From an uncultured Verrucomicrobiota bacterium (GTDB lineage Bacteria; Verrucomicrobiota; Kiritimatiellia; RFP12; UBA3636), in NCBI GenBank assembly GCA_949285835.1, contig CASEAR010000008.1:1-44369 (forward strand): a stretch of 44,369 nt of DNA, written 5' to 3'. Shown piece by piece: positions 16,357-26,934 of this stretch; the stretch's first letter is position 1; every line of letters begins with the position of its first letter. A program made the position numbers and the translations under genes. Below the pieces are notes generated by a model. It made no database searches. It was not told the origin of the DNA and saw only the letters and a program-made list of their open reading frames with translations.

Positions 16357-17322
16357 ATGAAACGAGTCGTCGTATGCGGAGCCGGAGGTTTTATCGGCTC
16401 GCATTTGGTAAAGACATTGAAGAACGAAGGATGCTGGGTTCGGGGCGTTGACCTTGTACATCCCAAATTCTCGGCGTCCCCTGCTGATGAATTTGAGCTT
16501 CTTGACCTGCGCTTCGCGGAAAACTGTGAAAAAGCCGTTTTAATGCCGGATGGAACCGCCGCCGATGAGGTGTATCAGCTCGCGGCCGATATGGGCGGCA
16601 TGGGTTTCATACATTCCGCCGAATGCGAAATCATGTACAACAGCGTCCTGATAAACGCAAACATGATCAAGGCTGCAGCAGAAGCCGGAGTGCCGAGATA
16701 CTTCTTTTCCTCTTCCGTCTGCGTGTACCGCGACATGACGGCGGACGAAAGTATGATCGCGGAAGACGGCGCATATCCGGCCATGCCGGACAACGAATAC
16801 GGATGGGAAAAACTCTATTCTGAAAGAATGACCGCCGCCTTCGGCAGAAAGTACGGAATGACCGTGAGAATCGCTCGGTTCCAGAACTGCTACGGACCGG
16901 AAAGCGAATGGACCGGCGGCCGTGAGAAAGCCCCGGCGGCTCTCTCCCGCAAAGTCGCTGAAGCCAGCGATGGAGGAGCCGTTGAAATCTGGGGAGACGG
17001 ACAGGCTGTACGCAATTTCATATTCGTGGATGATCTTATCAGAGCCGTCATAATGCTCATGCGCTCTAACTTGGAAGGCCCCGTAAACATCGGCACCGAA
17101 GAGTACGTCACCGTGAGGCAGCTCCTTGAAGAAACGGCCCGGGCCGCCGGCAAACATGTCGTTCCGGTATCCGTGCCCGGCCCCGTCGGAGTGGCTTCAA
17201 GAAACTTCTCCGCGCAGAGAATTAGATCCATCGGCTGGAAACCCGAAACATCTCTGGCGCAGGGAATGCGCATTACCTACCCCTGGGTGGCGGCGCAGCT
17301 GCGTGTCGGCAGCAGGGCATGA
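16357..17322 (+). CDS. GDP-mannose 3,5-epimerase-like SDR enzyme
   Basis: Extended short-chain dehydrogenase/epimerase. The NAD-binding GAGGFIGSHL motif is at residues 9-18. The sequence follows plant GDP-D-mannose 3',5'-epimerase closely in its diagnostic places: AADMGGMGFIHS, IMYNS, SSSVCVY with the catalytic Cys, YGWEK with the Tyr and Lys, GGREKAPAA with the second acid/base Lys, and EIWGDGQAVRNF. The likely reaction is GDP-D-mannose to GDP-L-galactose (or the gulose form) via C3 and C5 inversion. In bacteria, relatives serve polysaccharide synthesis. Gmd and a reductase for GDP-deoxysugars are encoded at 24932-26934. Confidence 0.75.
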   Translation: MKRVVVCGAGGFIGSHLVKTLKNEGCWVRGVDLVHPKFSASPADEFELLDLRFAENCEKAVLMPDGTAADEVYQLAADMGGMGFIHSAECEIMYNSVLINANMIKAAAEAGVPRYFFSSSVCVYRDMTADESMIAEDGAYPAMPDNEYGWEKLYSERMTAAFGRKYGMTVRIARFQNCYGPESEWTGGREKAPAALSRKVAEASDGGAVEIWGDGQAVRNFIFVDDLIRAVIMLMRSNLEGPVNIGTEEYVTVRQLLEETARAAGKHVVPVSVPGPVGVASRNFSAQRIRSIGWKPETSLAQGMRITYPWVAAQLRVGSRA

Positions 17323-17338
17323 CGAAAAGTTATCGCTT

Positions 17339-18247
17339 ATGAGATTCCGCAGAATCAGAGTGTTTTACAACAGCAGATCCGGAACCGGAACTTCGTTCAT
17401 GAAGATCCAGAGCGCCGTATCAAGATACTGGGCAGACATGTCCGGCGATATCGCATGGTACTTCCCAGATTCCGCCGCACAGTCGCTCAGAATGCTTCGA
17501 GCAGCTCTCGACGATGGCACGGACTGCATCGCGGTATGCGGCGGAGACGGCACCGTGCGGACAATATGCAGCGAGCTCATAGGATCCGGAATCCCGGTTG
17601 CCGTCGTGCCGACGGGCAGCGGCAACGGTCTCGCAAGGCACTTCTCCATATCCACAAATCCTGTCGAAGCCGTGCGGCAGATTTCCGAAGGCTCTCCATA
17701 CATGATGGACGCAGGATTTGTTAACGACAACCCGTTTTTCGTATCCGCAAGCGTTGCATTCGATGCGGCTATTGCCGCTGCCTACGAACAGCTTCCGTTC
17801 CGTGGTGTCGGATCCTATGTTGCGGCCGGCTTCTACAAGTTCTTCGACTATGTACCGCAGCCTGTAACGATTACCGCTGACGACGGCAAACCCGAATACA
17901 TAGAAAAGCCAATGATACTGTCCATAGGAAACCTGTCCGGATGGGGAGGCGGAGCCTATATCAACAGGTTTACGGACTGTTCCGACGGACTTATGGATCT
18001 CATTGCCGCCAGACAGCAGGACACCCCGGTACTGCTCTCGCACATAGCCGACGTGTTCTCCTCGGGGCTGGCTCATGTGCCCAAAGTCATGCACAAGACT
18101 TTCCGCAAGCTAGTGATCGAACGCCCTCAGGCGCAGCCGATTCAGCTGGACGGAGAAATCGTTTACACCGATAAAAACCTCTGCGTATCCACACGGACAA
18201 AATGCATCCCTATTATCGCCACGAACGGATTCGACAAAGCAAAGTAG
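17339..18247 (+). CDS. Diacylglycerol/lipid kinase family protein
   Basis: DAGK catalytic-domain protein (YegS/DgkB type) that phosphorylates a lipid such as diacylglycerol with ATP. The nucleotide-binding CGGDGTV motif is near residue 66, and PTGSGNGLARHF near 92-103 is the second conserved block. The C-terminal beta-rich domain carries LDGEIVY, the expected match to the 'xDGE' element. Length 302 aa is typical. ATG 17339 lies 16 bases after the epimerase stop; the longer frame from 17126 only overlaps that gene. Ends in TAG. Confidence 0.9.
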   Translation: MRFRRIRVFYNSRSGTGTSFMKIQSAVSRYWADMSGDIAWYFPDSAAQSLRMLRAALDDGTDCIAVCGGDGTVRTICSELIGSGIPVAVVPTGSGNGLARHFSISTNPVEAVRQISEGSPYMMDAGFVNDNPFFVSASVAFDAAIAAAYEQLPFRGVGSYVAAGFYKFFDYVPQPVTITADDGKPEYIEKPMILSIGNLSGWGGGAYINRFTDCSDGLMDLIAARQQDTPVLLSHIADVFSSGLAHVPKVMHKTFRKLVIERPQAQPIQLDGEIVYTDKNLCVSTRTKCIPIIATNGFDKAK

Positions 18248-18263
18248 AAGAGTGAAACAGAAA

Positions 18264-19514
18264 ATGCAAAAAAAAATCGCATTGTTTGCCGCAGTCTTAT
18301 CGACGGTTTCTGCGGTCTGCCAGACAAACGCCGCACAGACCTCCATATTTGAAGCAATCGCAGGAGGCGACTCCAAACGCATAGCGGAATTGCTGGAGAA
18401 CAGCAGAGAAGAGGTGCTGAACGCGCGTTTTGACAACGGAGTGACGCCGCTGCAGTGCGCCGCCGCCAATGACAATGCAGACGCCATATACAGGCTCATT
18501 CAAGCCGGATTTGATGTAAACAACGTCGCCGCGAAAAGCAAAACAACCGCACTGCATTGGGCGGCCAGCAAAGGCGCAACCGATTCCGCAAGGGTGCTCA
18601 TACAGTACGGGGCCGATGTAAATTCGCGCGCCGTCAACGGATGGACGCCACTCCATTTCGCCGCACAAAAAGATCATGCGCAGGTCATAAAAATACTCAT
18701 TGAAAACGGTGCGGATCCCAACGCCACAGACAGCGCGAAGTCCACTCCCCTGCATATCGCGGCCAAAAATGGCAGCGCCGGCGCAGTTCGTGAACTGCTC
18801 TCCTGCGGAGCCTCTCTTTCGGCAGTAAACAACAACGGGAAAAAACCTGCCGACGTCGCCGCCGGTGACGCCGCCGCTTTGCTGAAGGAATCCACTGCAC
18901 CGTCAGCTCCCGCAGCTGCCGCCGCAGCAGAAGAGACGGCACGGCCCGGCTCTACAGACGGCGCAGGCAGCCCGCAGGCTCTCCCCGCCGCAGCTGAACC
19001 TGCCCCCGCCGCAGCCGCGGCAAACGACGGCGCAAAAACCGCAGCAGCAGCTACTGCCGGGAATCAGGCTGATGTCGAAAAATTGACAAAACGCCGGATG
19101 CTGGAGCTCTTTTTGCAGAATCCGGCGACCGTCCACTTCCCGGACGGATCCGCGTATCAGGGGGAAATGAAGCGCGGCTCCTTCCACGGATACGGTACGT
19201 ACGTTCTGCCATCCAGAGAATACTACACCGGCCAGTTCAAACACGGAAAACGCTTCGGAGTAGGCACTTACACGTACACAAACGGCGATTCGTACACCGG
19301 TCAGTGGAAAAACGACGTCCCTCACGGGATTGGGGTATTCTCATACAGTGACGGCGGGAAAGTTTCAGGCGAATGGAAAAAAGGCCTACTCATCCGCGGC
19401 AATGGCATCATCACGCATGCCGGAGGCAAACAGTTTGCGACAAGGTGGGAAGACGGAAAAATAATATCGTCCGAGGAACTTGCCGCGGACGGCTCCGGTA
19501 AATCCGCAGAATAA
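18264..19514 (+). CDS. Secreted ankyrin-repeat and MORN-repeat protein
   Basis: An unusual two-part exported protein of about 416 aa. A signal peptide (residues 1 to about 24) is followed by five or so ankyrin repeats with the usual G-TPLH-AA cores (NGVTPLQCAA, KTTALHWAA, NGWTPLHFAA, KSTPLHIAA). Next is a long Ala/Pro-rich linker (about 205-270). At least three MORN repeats follow at the C-terminus (YQGEMKRGSFHGYG, YTGQFKHGKRFGVG, YTGQWKNDVPHGIG). Both repeat types bind partners (ankyrins proteins, MORN proteins or lipids), so an extracytoplasmic scaffold is likely. ATG 18264 is preferred over GTG 18252; codons 2-5 form a run of nine A. Confidence 0.85.
   Translation: MQKKIALFAAVLSTVSAVCQTNAAQTSIFEAIAGGDSKRIAELLENSREEVLNARFDNGVTPLQCAAANDNADAIYRLIQAGFDVNNVAAKSKTTALHWAASKGATDSARVLIQYGADVNSRAVNGWTPLHFAAQKDHAQVIKILIENGADPNATDSAKSTPLHIAAKNGSAGAVRELLSCGASLSAVNNNGKKPADVAAGDAAALLKESTAPSAPAAAAAAEETARPGSTDGAGSPQALPAAAEPAPAAAAANDGAKTAAAATAGNQADVEKLTKRRMLELFLQNPATVHFPDGSAYQGEMKRGSFHGYGTYVLPSREYYTGQFKHGKRFGVGTYTYTNGDSYTGQWKNDVPHGIGVFSYSDGGKVSGEWKKGLLIRGNGIITHAGGKQFATRWEDGKIISSEELAADGSGKSAE
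18268..18276 (+). repeat. A9 tract directly after a start codon
   Basis: ATG CAA AAA AAA ATC: nine adenines at codons 2-5 of the ankyrin-MORN gene. Runs this long are rare in this GC-rich window. A change of one base would abolish translation from this start, so it could act as a phase-variation site, but it is also a simple way to encode Lys-Lys. Confidence 0.5.
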
Positions 19515-19644
19515 ACTGTGCGTGGAGTTAACGGCGCCGTGCACGCATGCAGGCGCCGCCGCATCACGCGCCGCATCACTGGCGGCGTCAGGTGCGCCCT
19601 GTGCTCAAGGACGCTGCATCACAAGAAACTCCGGAGTCCGGACT

Positions 19645-22600
19645 GTGATTCCAGAACAAAAAGAACCGTTCACAGAAAAGAAGACGGACGAATGCGCCGC
19701 AGCGGCGCTTCCGGCGGCTGCAGCGAAGGAAGAAATACTGGACGCACTGCGCAGATGCCGTGTCGCGGTGGTTGCAGGGGAAACCGGATGCGGCAAAACC
19801 ACGCAGATACCAAAATTCTGCATGGAACTCGCGCCGCACGGAATAGTGTGCTGCACACAGCCCCGGCGCGTAGCAGCCATAACGGTCGCTGAAAAAGTCG
19901 AGAGAGAACTTGGAGGCCGAGGCCTCGTGGGCTGGCAGCACCGTTTTAAAAGCAGCATACGCCCGGCAAACCGCATACACTTCGTCACGGACGGCATTCT
20001 TCTGGCACGAATCAGGCATGACCCGAAACTGCTGAAATATTCCGTGATAATGGTGGACGAGGCGCATGAACGCACCCTCAATATAGACTTCCTCCTCGGA
20101 CACCTCAAAGGCCTTCTCGCCGTCCGTCCTGATTTGAAGGTCGTCATATCTTCGGCGACACTTGAAACCGGGAGATTCTCTGCATTTTTCGGCAGCGCGC
20201 CGGTAATACGCATTTGCGGTCGGACATTCCCGGTCGAAGTGCGCTACGCCCCACCTCAGGAAGAAAACAGCGAGGATATTCCTGAAACCGCCGCCGCAGC
20301 GGTCGATTCCGCCATCGCCGAAAATCTGCCGGGCGACATGCTCGTCTTCATGCCGGGTGAACGCGACATCCGCCAAACATGCGAAAAACTCAGACTGCGG
20401 AATTACGAACACACCGAAGTCATCCCGCTGATGGCCAACCTGCCACCCGGGGAACAGCGACGCGCTTTCAGAACAATCGCCGGTACAAGGCGCATCATCG
20501 TATCTACGAATGTCGCCGAAACTTCCGTGACCATTCCCGGGATAAAAGTCGTCATAGACTCCGGACTGGCGCGCATCAGCAGATACAACCACCGAGCGCA
20601 CACAAAAAAACTGCTCGTCGAACCAATATCAAAAGCTTCCGCAAACCAGCGCGCGGGCCGATGCGGACGCATCGCCCCCGGAATATGCATCCGTCTCTAC
20701 TCCATGGAAGATTTCGAGTCCAGACCGGAATTCACCGACCCGGAAATAAGGAGATCTTCCCTCGCCGGCACAATACTGTCCATGATGGAATGGGGACTGG
20801 ATGACATCGAAAAGTTCCCATTCATCGAACCGCCCTCCCGGACAGCCGTCAGAGAAGGCCGGCTGGAGCTTGTCAGACTCAACGCCATCCGGGAAAATCC
20901 GGGCGGGGCCAGCGCATTCACGCTCACGGCTGCCGGACGCGAGATGGCGCGGCTCCCGATCGAACCCCGCCTTTCAAAAATCCTGCTCGAAGGCCGCGCG
21001 TCAAATGTCGCGCAGGACGCGCTCACAATCGTGTCGTTCCTGTCGTGCGACAATCCGCTGGTGCGTCCGGCAGAATTGTCCGAGGAAGCTTCCGCCGCGC
21101 ATTCGAAATTCAAGTCGGACGTCTCGGATTTCTCGGGAATACTCATTCTCTGGCGCTTTTTTCATCCCGACGCGCCGCTGTCGAATACCGCGCTCCGCAA
21201 GCTTTGCAAAAAGAACTTCGTGTCGTACAGGCGGCTCGCGGAATGGGAAGACGTCCGCAAACAACTTTCAGACGCGCTCCCCGAAGCCGCCGCCCGCCCG
21301 CCGGATCCGGAAGAAACCGGCCGAAAAAACCCGCGCGGCAAGCGCCGCGCAAAACAGCAGCTTTTCTCTTCCCCTGCGGAATCGGCGCTTCACATGGCCA
21401 TTCTGTCCGGAATGCTCGCAAACATCGGGAAATGGAACCCTGAACGAAAAGAGTACATAGACCAGAACGGCAGGCCGTTCGTTATTTTCCCGGGTTCCGG
21501 ACTGGCAAAAAAGCATCCAGACTGGATTATGGCGGCGGAAATCGTGGAAACCTCGAAACCGTTCGCCAGAAATGCGGCCGGCGTAAACCCCGAAGACATC
21601 GAAAGCGCCGCCGCGCATATCTGCAAACACCATTTTACATCGTTCTACTGGGACGCTGCCACCGGGACGGCCAGAGGCATACGCCACACCACCCTCGGCA
21701 CGCTCACGCTCTCCGTGAACGAACAATGCGACATCTCACGCATATTCCCGGAAAAAAGCCGTGATATGTTCATAGCGCACGGCCTCGCCGGAGGCGAATT
21801 CCCGCCGCCGGTTCCGGACATCCTGAAACAGTCTCTGTCCAACGCCGCAAAAGCACGGGCGGCATCCGCGCACGACAGGTCTGCGGATGAATCCGAGATC
21901 ACGTCGCAGTGCGTGAGATTTTTTGACTCCGTCATTCCGGATACCTGCGTAAACGCGGCCGCGTTCAGGCGCTGGGCCGCTTCGCTGAAACACGAAGAAA
22001 AGGAAAACGCCGTTTTTCGCCCCGAAACGCTCCGGTCGGGAATGTCGCTGTCAGAAGACAACTTCCCGCACTCCATATCCTTCGCCGGAGTGCGCTTCAG
22101 GCTACGCTATAAAAACCACCGCGGCAGCCCGGACGACGGCATCACGGCAATAACCACCCCGGAAAACATCCCCGCGGCGAAACTCATGCGTCCCGAATGG
22201 CTTGTCCCCGGATTCCTCCAGATGAAAATACGCAGCGTCATCGCGTCGGCTCCCGGAGACCTCATCGCGCAGGCCGCGTCGCGCATGCCCGGCGGCAACC
22301 TGAGGGACAGAACAGACCGCCTCGCCGAAATATGCTTCGAAACCCTGGGAGACTGCGACAGGTCGCTCCCCTCCGCTATCTCCGCCGCCATATACAGGGC
22401 CTCCGGCGTCTTTGTACACCCGGCGTACCTCGACCCGCATGACATGCCGGAACACATGCGCATCAGGTGGATAATAGCAGATGCAAACGGACGCCACCTG
22501 TTCCAGTCCAGGAATTTCGCCGAAATCATGGACTTTTACACCGAACTCAACAAGCTCACCCCGCTTGATCCGTTCTCCGCGCAATCCCTCGGCGGCGCAG

Positions 22601-23448
22601 GCCCCGCACCGGAGTGCATCGCCGCTGGGAAAAACGGAAGCAAAATCATATACACCTTCGCCTTCAAGTGGGAAGGTTCTGTAAAATGCTTCACGGACAT
22701 GACCTCCGCCCGAGCAGCAGAATCGGCATTGAAACTCGAAAAAGTAAAATCGTCCTGCCCGGAACTTCTCAAATTCTCCCGTCACGGGAACTCCCGTTCC
22801 AGTGTCAAATCGCTGTCGGAACTCAGCCTCGGCAGCGCAGACCGCTCGCGCAGGACAGACGGAATCCCCGCCGGCTCAGAACTTTTCTCCGAATCAGATG
22901 CGTTGGACGCCGCCATCCTCGGGCAACTTCCCGCATACGGCGGAAGCCTGTCCGGACGGCTGGCGCACCGCGAACTCGCGCAGATCATGGATTCCGCCTC
23001 CGAAATATACGCTCTGGCCGAAGAAATAGTCCGCCTCCGCAACGATTGCACGGACATGATTGAGACAATCGAGGACGATGTCTCCGCCGGGGACATGATA
23101 AGCCAGCTGAACTGGCTGGTTTTCCCCGGATTCGTGAGGCATACGGCCCCGGCTTTCATGGCGGAAATCCCCCGCTATATCGAGGGAGCCATGATACGGG
23201 TCACAAGCTCCGCACAAAAACCCGAACTCGAAAAGCGCAAAATGTTCACGTTCGGCGATTCCTGGGAACGATACGTATCCATGTACTCATTTCCCGGATA
23301 CTTCCCGGAGTACGACCCGGATGCCCTCTGCCGGTACAGGCGGGCCGTGGAAGAGACGCGGCTGGCAATCTGGGCTCCGAAACTCGCACAGCCCGGGTTT
23401 TCCCGCAAGCGCCTTGACGACATGTGGAACGACGTTGTCTCATCCTGA
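19645..23448 (+). CDS. hrpA: ATP-dependent RNA helicase HrpA-like (DEAH box)
   Basis: Large DEAH-box helicase of about 1267 aa, similar in length to E. coli HrpA (1300). Visible motifs: I GETGCGKTTQIPK (Cys in place of the usual Ser), Ia TQPRRVAA, II DEAHERTLNIDFL, III ISSATLE, V STNVAETSVTIPG and VI QRAGRCGRIAPG. They are followed by the HA2/winged-helix region and the long C-terminal DUF3418-type extension. HrpA resolves stalled ribosomes or processes mRNA in E. coli. I chose GTG 19645 because CCGGAG lies eight bases before it; the longer frame from 19480 overlaps the previous gene and its extra part shows no domain. Confidence 0.93.
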   Translation: MIPEQKEPFTEKKTDECAAAALPAAAAKEEILDALRRCRVAVVAGETGCGKTTQIPKFCMELAPHGIVCCTQPRRVAAITVAEKVERELGGRGLVGWQHRFKSSIRPANRIHFVTDGILLARIRHDPKLLKYSVIMVDEAHERTLNIDFLLGHLKGLLAVRPDLKVVISSATLETGRFSAFFGSAPVIRICGRTFPVEVRYAPPQEENSEDIPETAAAAVDSAIAENLPGDMLVFMPGERDIRQTCEKLRLRNYEHTEVIPLMANLPPGEQRRAFRTIAGTRRIIVSTNVAETSVTIPGIKVVIDSGLARISRYNHRAHTKKLLVEPISKASANQRAGRCGRIAPGICIRLYSMEDFESRPEFTDPEIRRSSLAGTILSMMEWGLDDIEKFPFIEPPSRTAVREGRLELVRLNAIRENPGGASAFTLTAAGREMARLPIEPRLSKILLEGRASNVAQDALTIVSFLSCDNPLVRPAELSEEASAAHSKFKSDVSDFSGILILWRFFHPDAPLSNTALRKLCKKNFVSYRRLAEWEDVRKQLSDALPEAAARPPDPEETGRKNPRGKRRAKQQLFSSPAESALHMAILSGMLANIGKWNPERKEYIDQNGRPFVIFPGSGLAKKHPDWIMAAEIVETSKPFARNAAGVNPEDIESAAAHICKHHFTSFYWDAATGTARGIRHTTLGTLTLSVNEQCDISRIFPEKSRDMFIAHGLAGGEFPPPVPDILKQSLSNAAKARAASAHDRSADESEITSQCVRFFDSVIPDTCVNAAAFRRWAASLKHEEKENAVFRPETLRSGMSLSEDNFPHSISFAGVRFRLRYKNHRGSPDDGITAITTPENIPAAKLMRPEWLVPGFLQMKIRSVIASAPGDLIAQAASRMPGGNLRDRTDRLAEICFETLGDCDRSLPSAISAAIYRASGVFVHPAYLDPHDMPEHMRIRWIIADANGRHLFQSRNFAEIMDFYTELNKLTPLDPFSAQSLGGAGPAPECIAAGKNGSKIIYTFAFKWEGSVKCFTDMTSARAAESALKLEKVKSSCPELLKFSRHGNSRSSVKSLSELSLGSADRSRRTDGIPAGSELFSESDALDAAILGQLPAYGGSLSGRLAHRELAQIMDSASEIYALAEEIVRLRNDCTDMIETIEDDVSAGDMISQLNWLVFPGFVRHTAPAFMAEIPRYIEGAMIRVTSSAQKPELEKRKMFTFGDSWERYVSMYSFPGYFPEYDPDALCRYRRAVEETRLAIWAPKLAQPGFSRKRLDDMWNDVVSS

Positions 23449-23460
23449 CGGCGGCGCGAC

Positions 23461-23490
23461 TTGACCGGATGCGCTCGCCTGTGGTAGACT
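23461..23490 (+). promoter_or_regulatory. Promoter of rpsU
   Basis: TTGACC at 23461-23466 and TAGACT at 23485-23490 with an 18-base spacer, shortly after the hrpA stop. The leader of about 85 bases contains CATATGG and a GGGGGTG ribosome site just before GTG 23580. Confidence 0.65.
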
Positions 23491-23579
23491 TGTGTTGGTT
23501 TGTCATTGCATATGGCAATATTGGCAGAAGGCGCATCAAAAAAACTTCGGCGCCGTGCCGCGACAGGGGGTGACTAAGC

Positions 23580-23798
23580 GTGATACAAATCAGGGTAAAG
23601 AAAGGCGAGGCCATCGACAAGGCAATCAAGCGCCTTAAGAAAGCCGTTGACAAAGAAGGCATTATAAAGCAAGTGCGTGCAGAGCGCTACTTCGAGAAGC
23701 CGTGCGAAAAGAAACGCAAAAAGTCCGCCCGTGCTCGCTCGCGCGCCCGCAATCTGGCGCGGCGTGCTGCGATGCCTCAAGCTGCAGCACATATGTAA
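23580..23798 (+). CDS. rpsU: 30S ribosomal protein S21
   Basis: Small, very basic 72-residue protein of the 30S platform, needed for mRNA binding in initiation. The N-terminus IQIRVKKGEAIDKAIKRLKK and the following EKPCEKKRKKSARARSRARN match the family. It starts at GTG 23580 with GGGGGTG seven to eight bases upstream. It stands alone, with its own promoter and no dnaG or rpoD neighbour. Confidence 0.95.
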   Translation: MIQIRVKKGEAIDKAIKRLKKAVDKEGIIKQVRAERYFEKPCEKKRKKSARARSRARNLARRAAMPQAAAHM

Positions 23799-23939
23799 TT
23801 CTGCCGGCCGGCGCATGGGATCGGCAGGCGGTTCGCGGCTGACGTTCCCGCGCCGGGTGGGTGTTGCGCCTCCGCCGGTCGCAGTGTTGACGGCAGGAGG
23901 CGCGTTCGGTTTTACACGGCATTATGACGGTCCGGCTCG

Positions 23940-25921
<1,982 letters not shown>

Positions 25922-25923
25922 AG

Positions 25924-26934
25924 ATGATGACGGAGGTGTTGTCTGTTTCGGGGAATCCATCGGATAAACTCCGCTGCCCGCGCGTACTTATCACGGGAGC
26001 AGCCGGGTTCGTAGGCCGTCATCTTGTACGGGAACTCGAATCGCACGGACACACGGTCTTCACCACGGACACCCTCCCGCCAGACGCCCCCTCCGCCGCA
26101 GGGCTGCCCAGCTACGCGTCAGGAGATCTACGCAGCTGCGCCCGCATGCGGGAGATATTCCGTTATGCCGCGCCGGACGCGTGCATACATCTCGGGGCGG
26201 TGTCGTTCGTGCCTGATGGGGAGAACGACCCCTCCACCTTGCTGTCCGTGAATGTGGCAGGTTCCCGCAACGTCGCCGAAGCGGCGCTCAGGGAGACCCC
26301 ATCCTGCAGGCTGCTTCTCGTTTCCACGTCTCAAGTCTACGGGCCCGTGACGTCTGTCCGGTCGGCCAACGTGCCAATCGCCGAAAACGCACCGCTGCTG
26401 CCGCTCTCGATGTACGCGATTTCGAAGGCCGCGGCGGAGGCCGCATTCTCCGCATACGGAGCTGCATACGGACTCGAAACCATGTCCGCGCGTCCCGCGA
26501 ACCACACGGGCCCCGGCCAGTCCGACAGATTTGTGGCAGTGTCTTTCGCAAAACAGGTGCTCGCTTTCCGAGCAGGAAAAATCGACCGCATACGAGTGGG
26601 GAATCTCGAATCCATACGCGATTTCACCGATGTGCGGGACGTAGTGTACGCGTACAGGTCGATAATAGAGCATGGGCAGAGCGGATGCGCATACAACATA
26701 ACTACAAACGCACGGGTAAGGATAGGCGAACTACTGCAGAAGCTTCAAGAAATCGCCGGCACGGACGCCCCGTATGAAGTCGATCCGGCGCTCTTCCGCC
26801 GAAGCGACGCATCGCTCCGGCTGGATACATCCCGGCTGCGCGAACACACCGGATGGAAATACCGATTTACGCTCGAACAAACCTTTTCCGATATACTGGA
26901 ATGGCTGAAAAATGAAAAATCTGAACATAACTGA
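25924..26934 (+). CDS. GDP-4-keto-6-deoxy-D-mannose reductase-like SDR enzyme
   Basis: NAD(P)-dependent SDR of 336 aa. The coenzyme loop is TGAAGFVGRHL near residues 24-34, and the catalytic Y-X3-K lies in SMYAISK. HLGAVSFVPDGENDP, SARPANHTGPGQS and RDFTDVRDVV resemble RMD reductases, which make GDP-D-rhamnose. Its start is two bases after the gmd stop, so the two enzymes probably act in sequence on GDP-mannose to supply a 6-deoxyhexose for surface polysaccharide. It could instead make another GDP-6-deoxyhexose (for example a talose form), which sequence alone does not settle. Confidence 0.8.
   Translation: MMTEVLSVSGNPSDKLRCPRVLITGAAGFVGRHLVRELESHGHTVFTTDTLPPDAPSAAGLPSYASGDLRSCARMREIFRYAAPDACIHLGAVSFVPDGENDPSTLLSVNVAGSRNVAEAALRETPSCRLLLVSTSQVYGPVTSVRSANVPIAENAPLLPLSMYAISKAAAEAAFSAYGAAYGLETMSARPANHTGPGQSDRFVAVSFAKQVLAFRAGKIDRIRVGNLESIRDFTDVRDVVYAYRSIIEHGQSGCAYNITTNARVRIGELLQKLQEIAGTDAPYEVDPALFRRSDASLRLDTSRLREHTGWKYRFTLEQTFSDILEWLKNEKSEHN

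Noticed and set aside
19480-19644. Extended N-terminus of the HrpA frame to 19480
   Set aside because: Runs into the ankyrin-MORN gene and adds only a Cys- and Ala-rich stretch; GTG 19645 has a good ribosome site and fits HrpA length.
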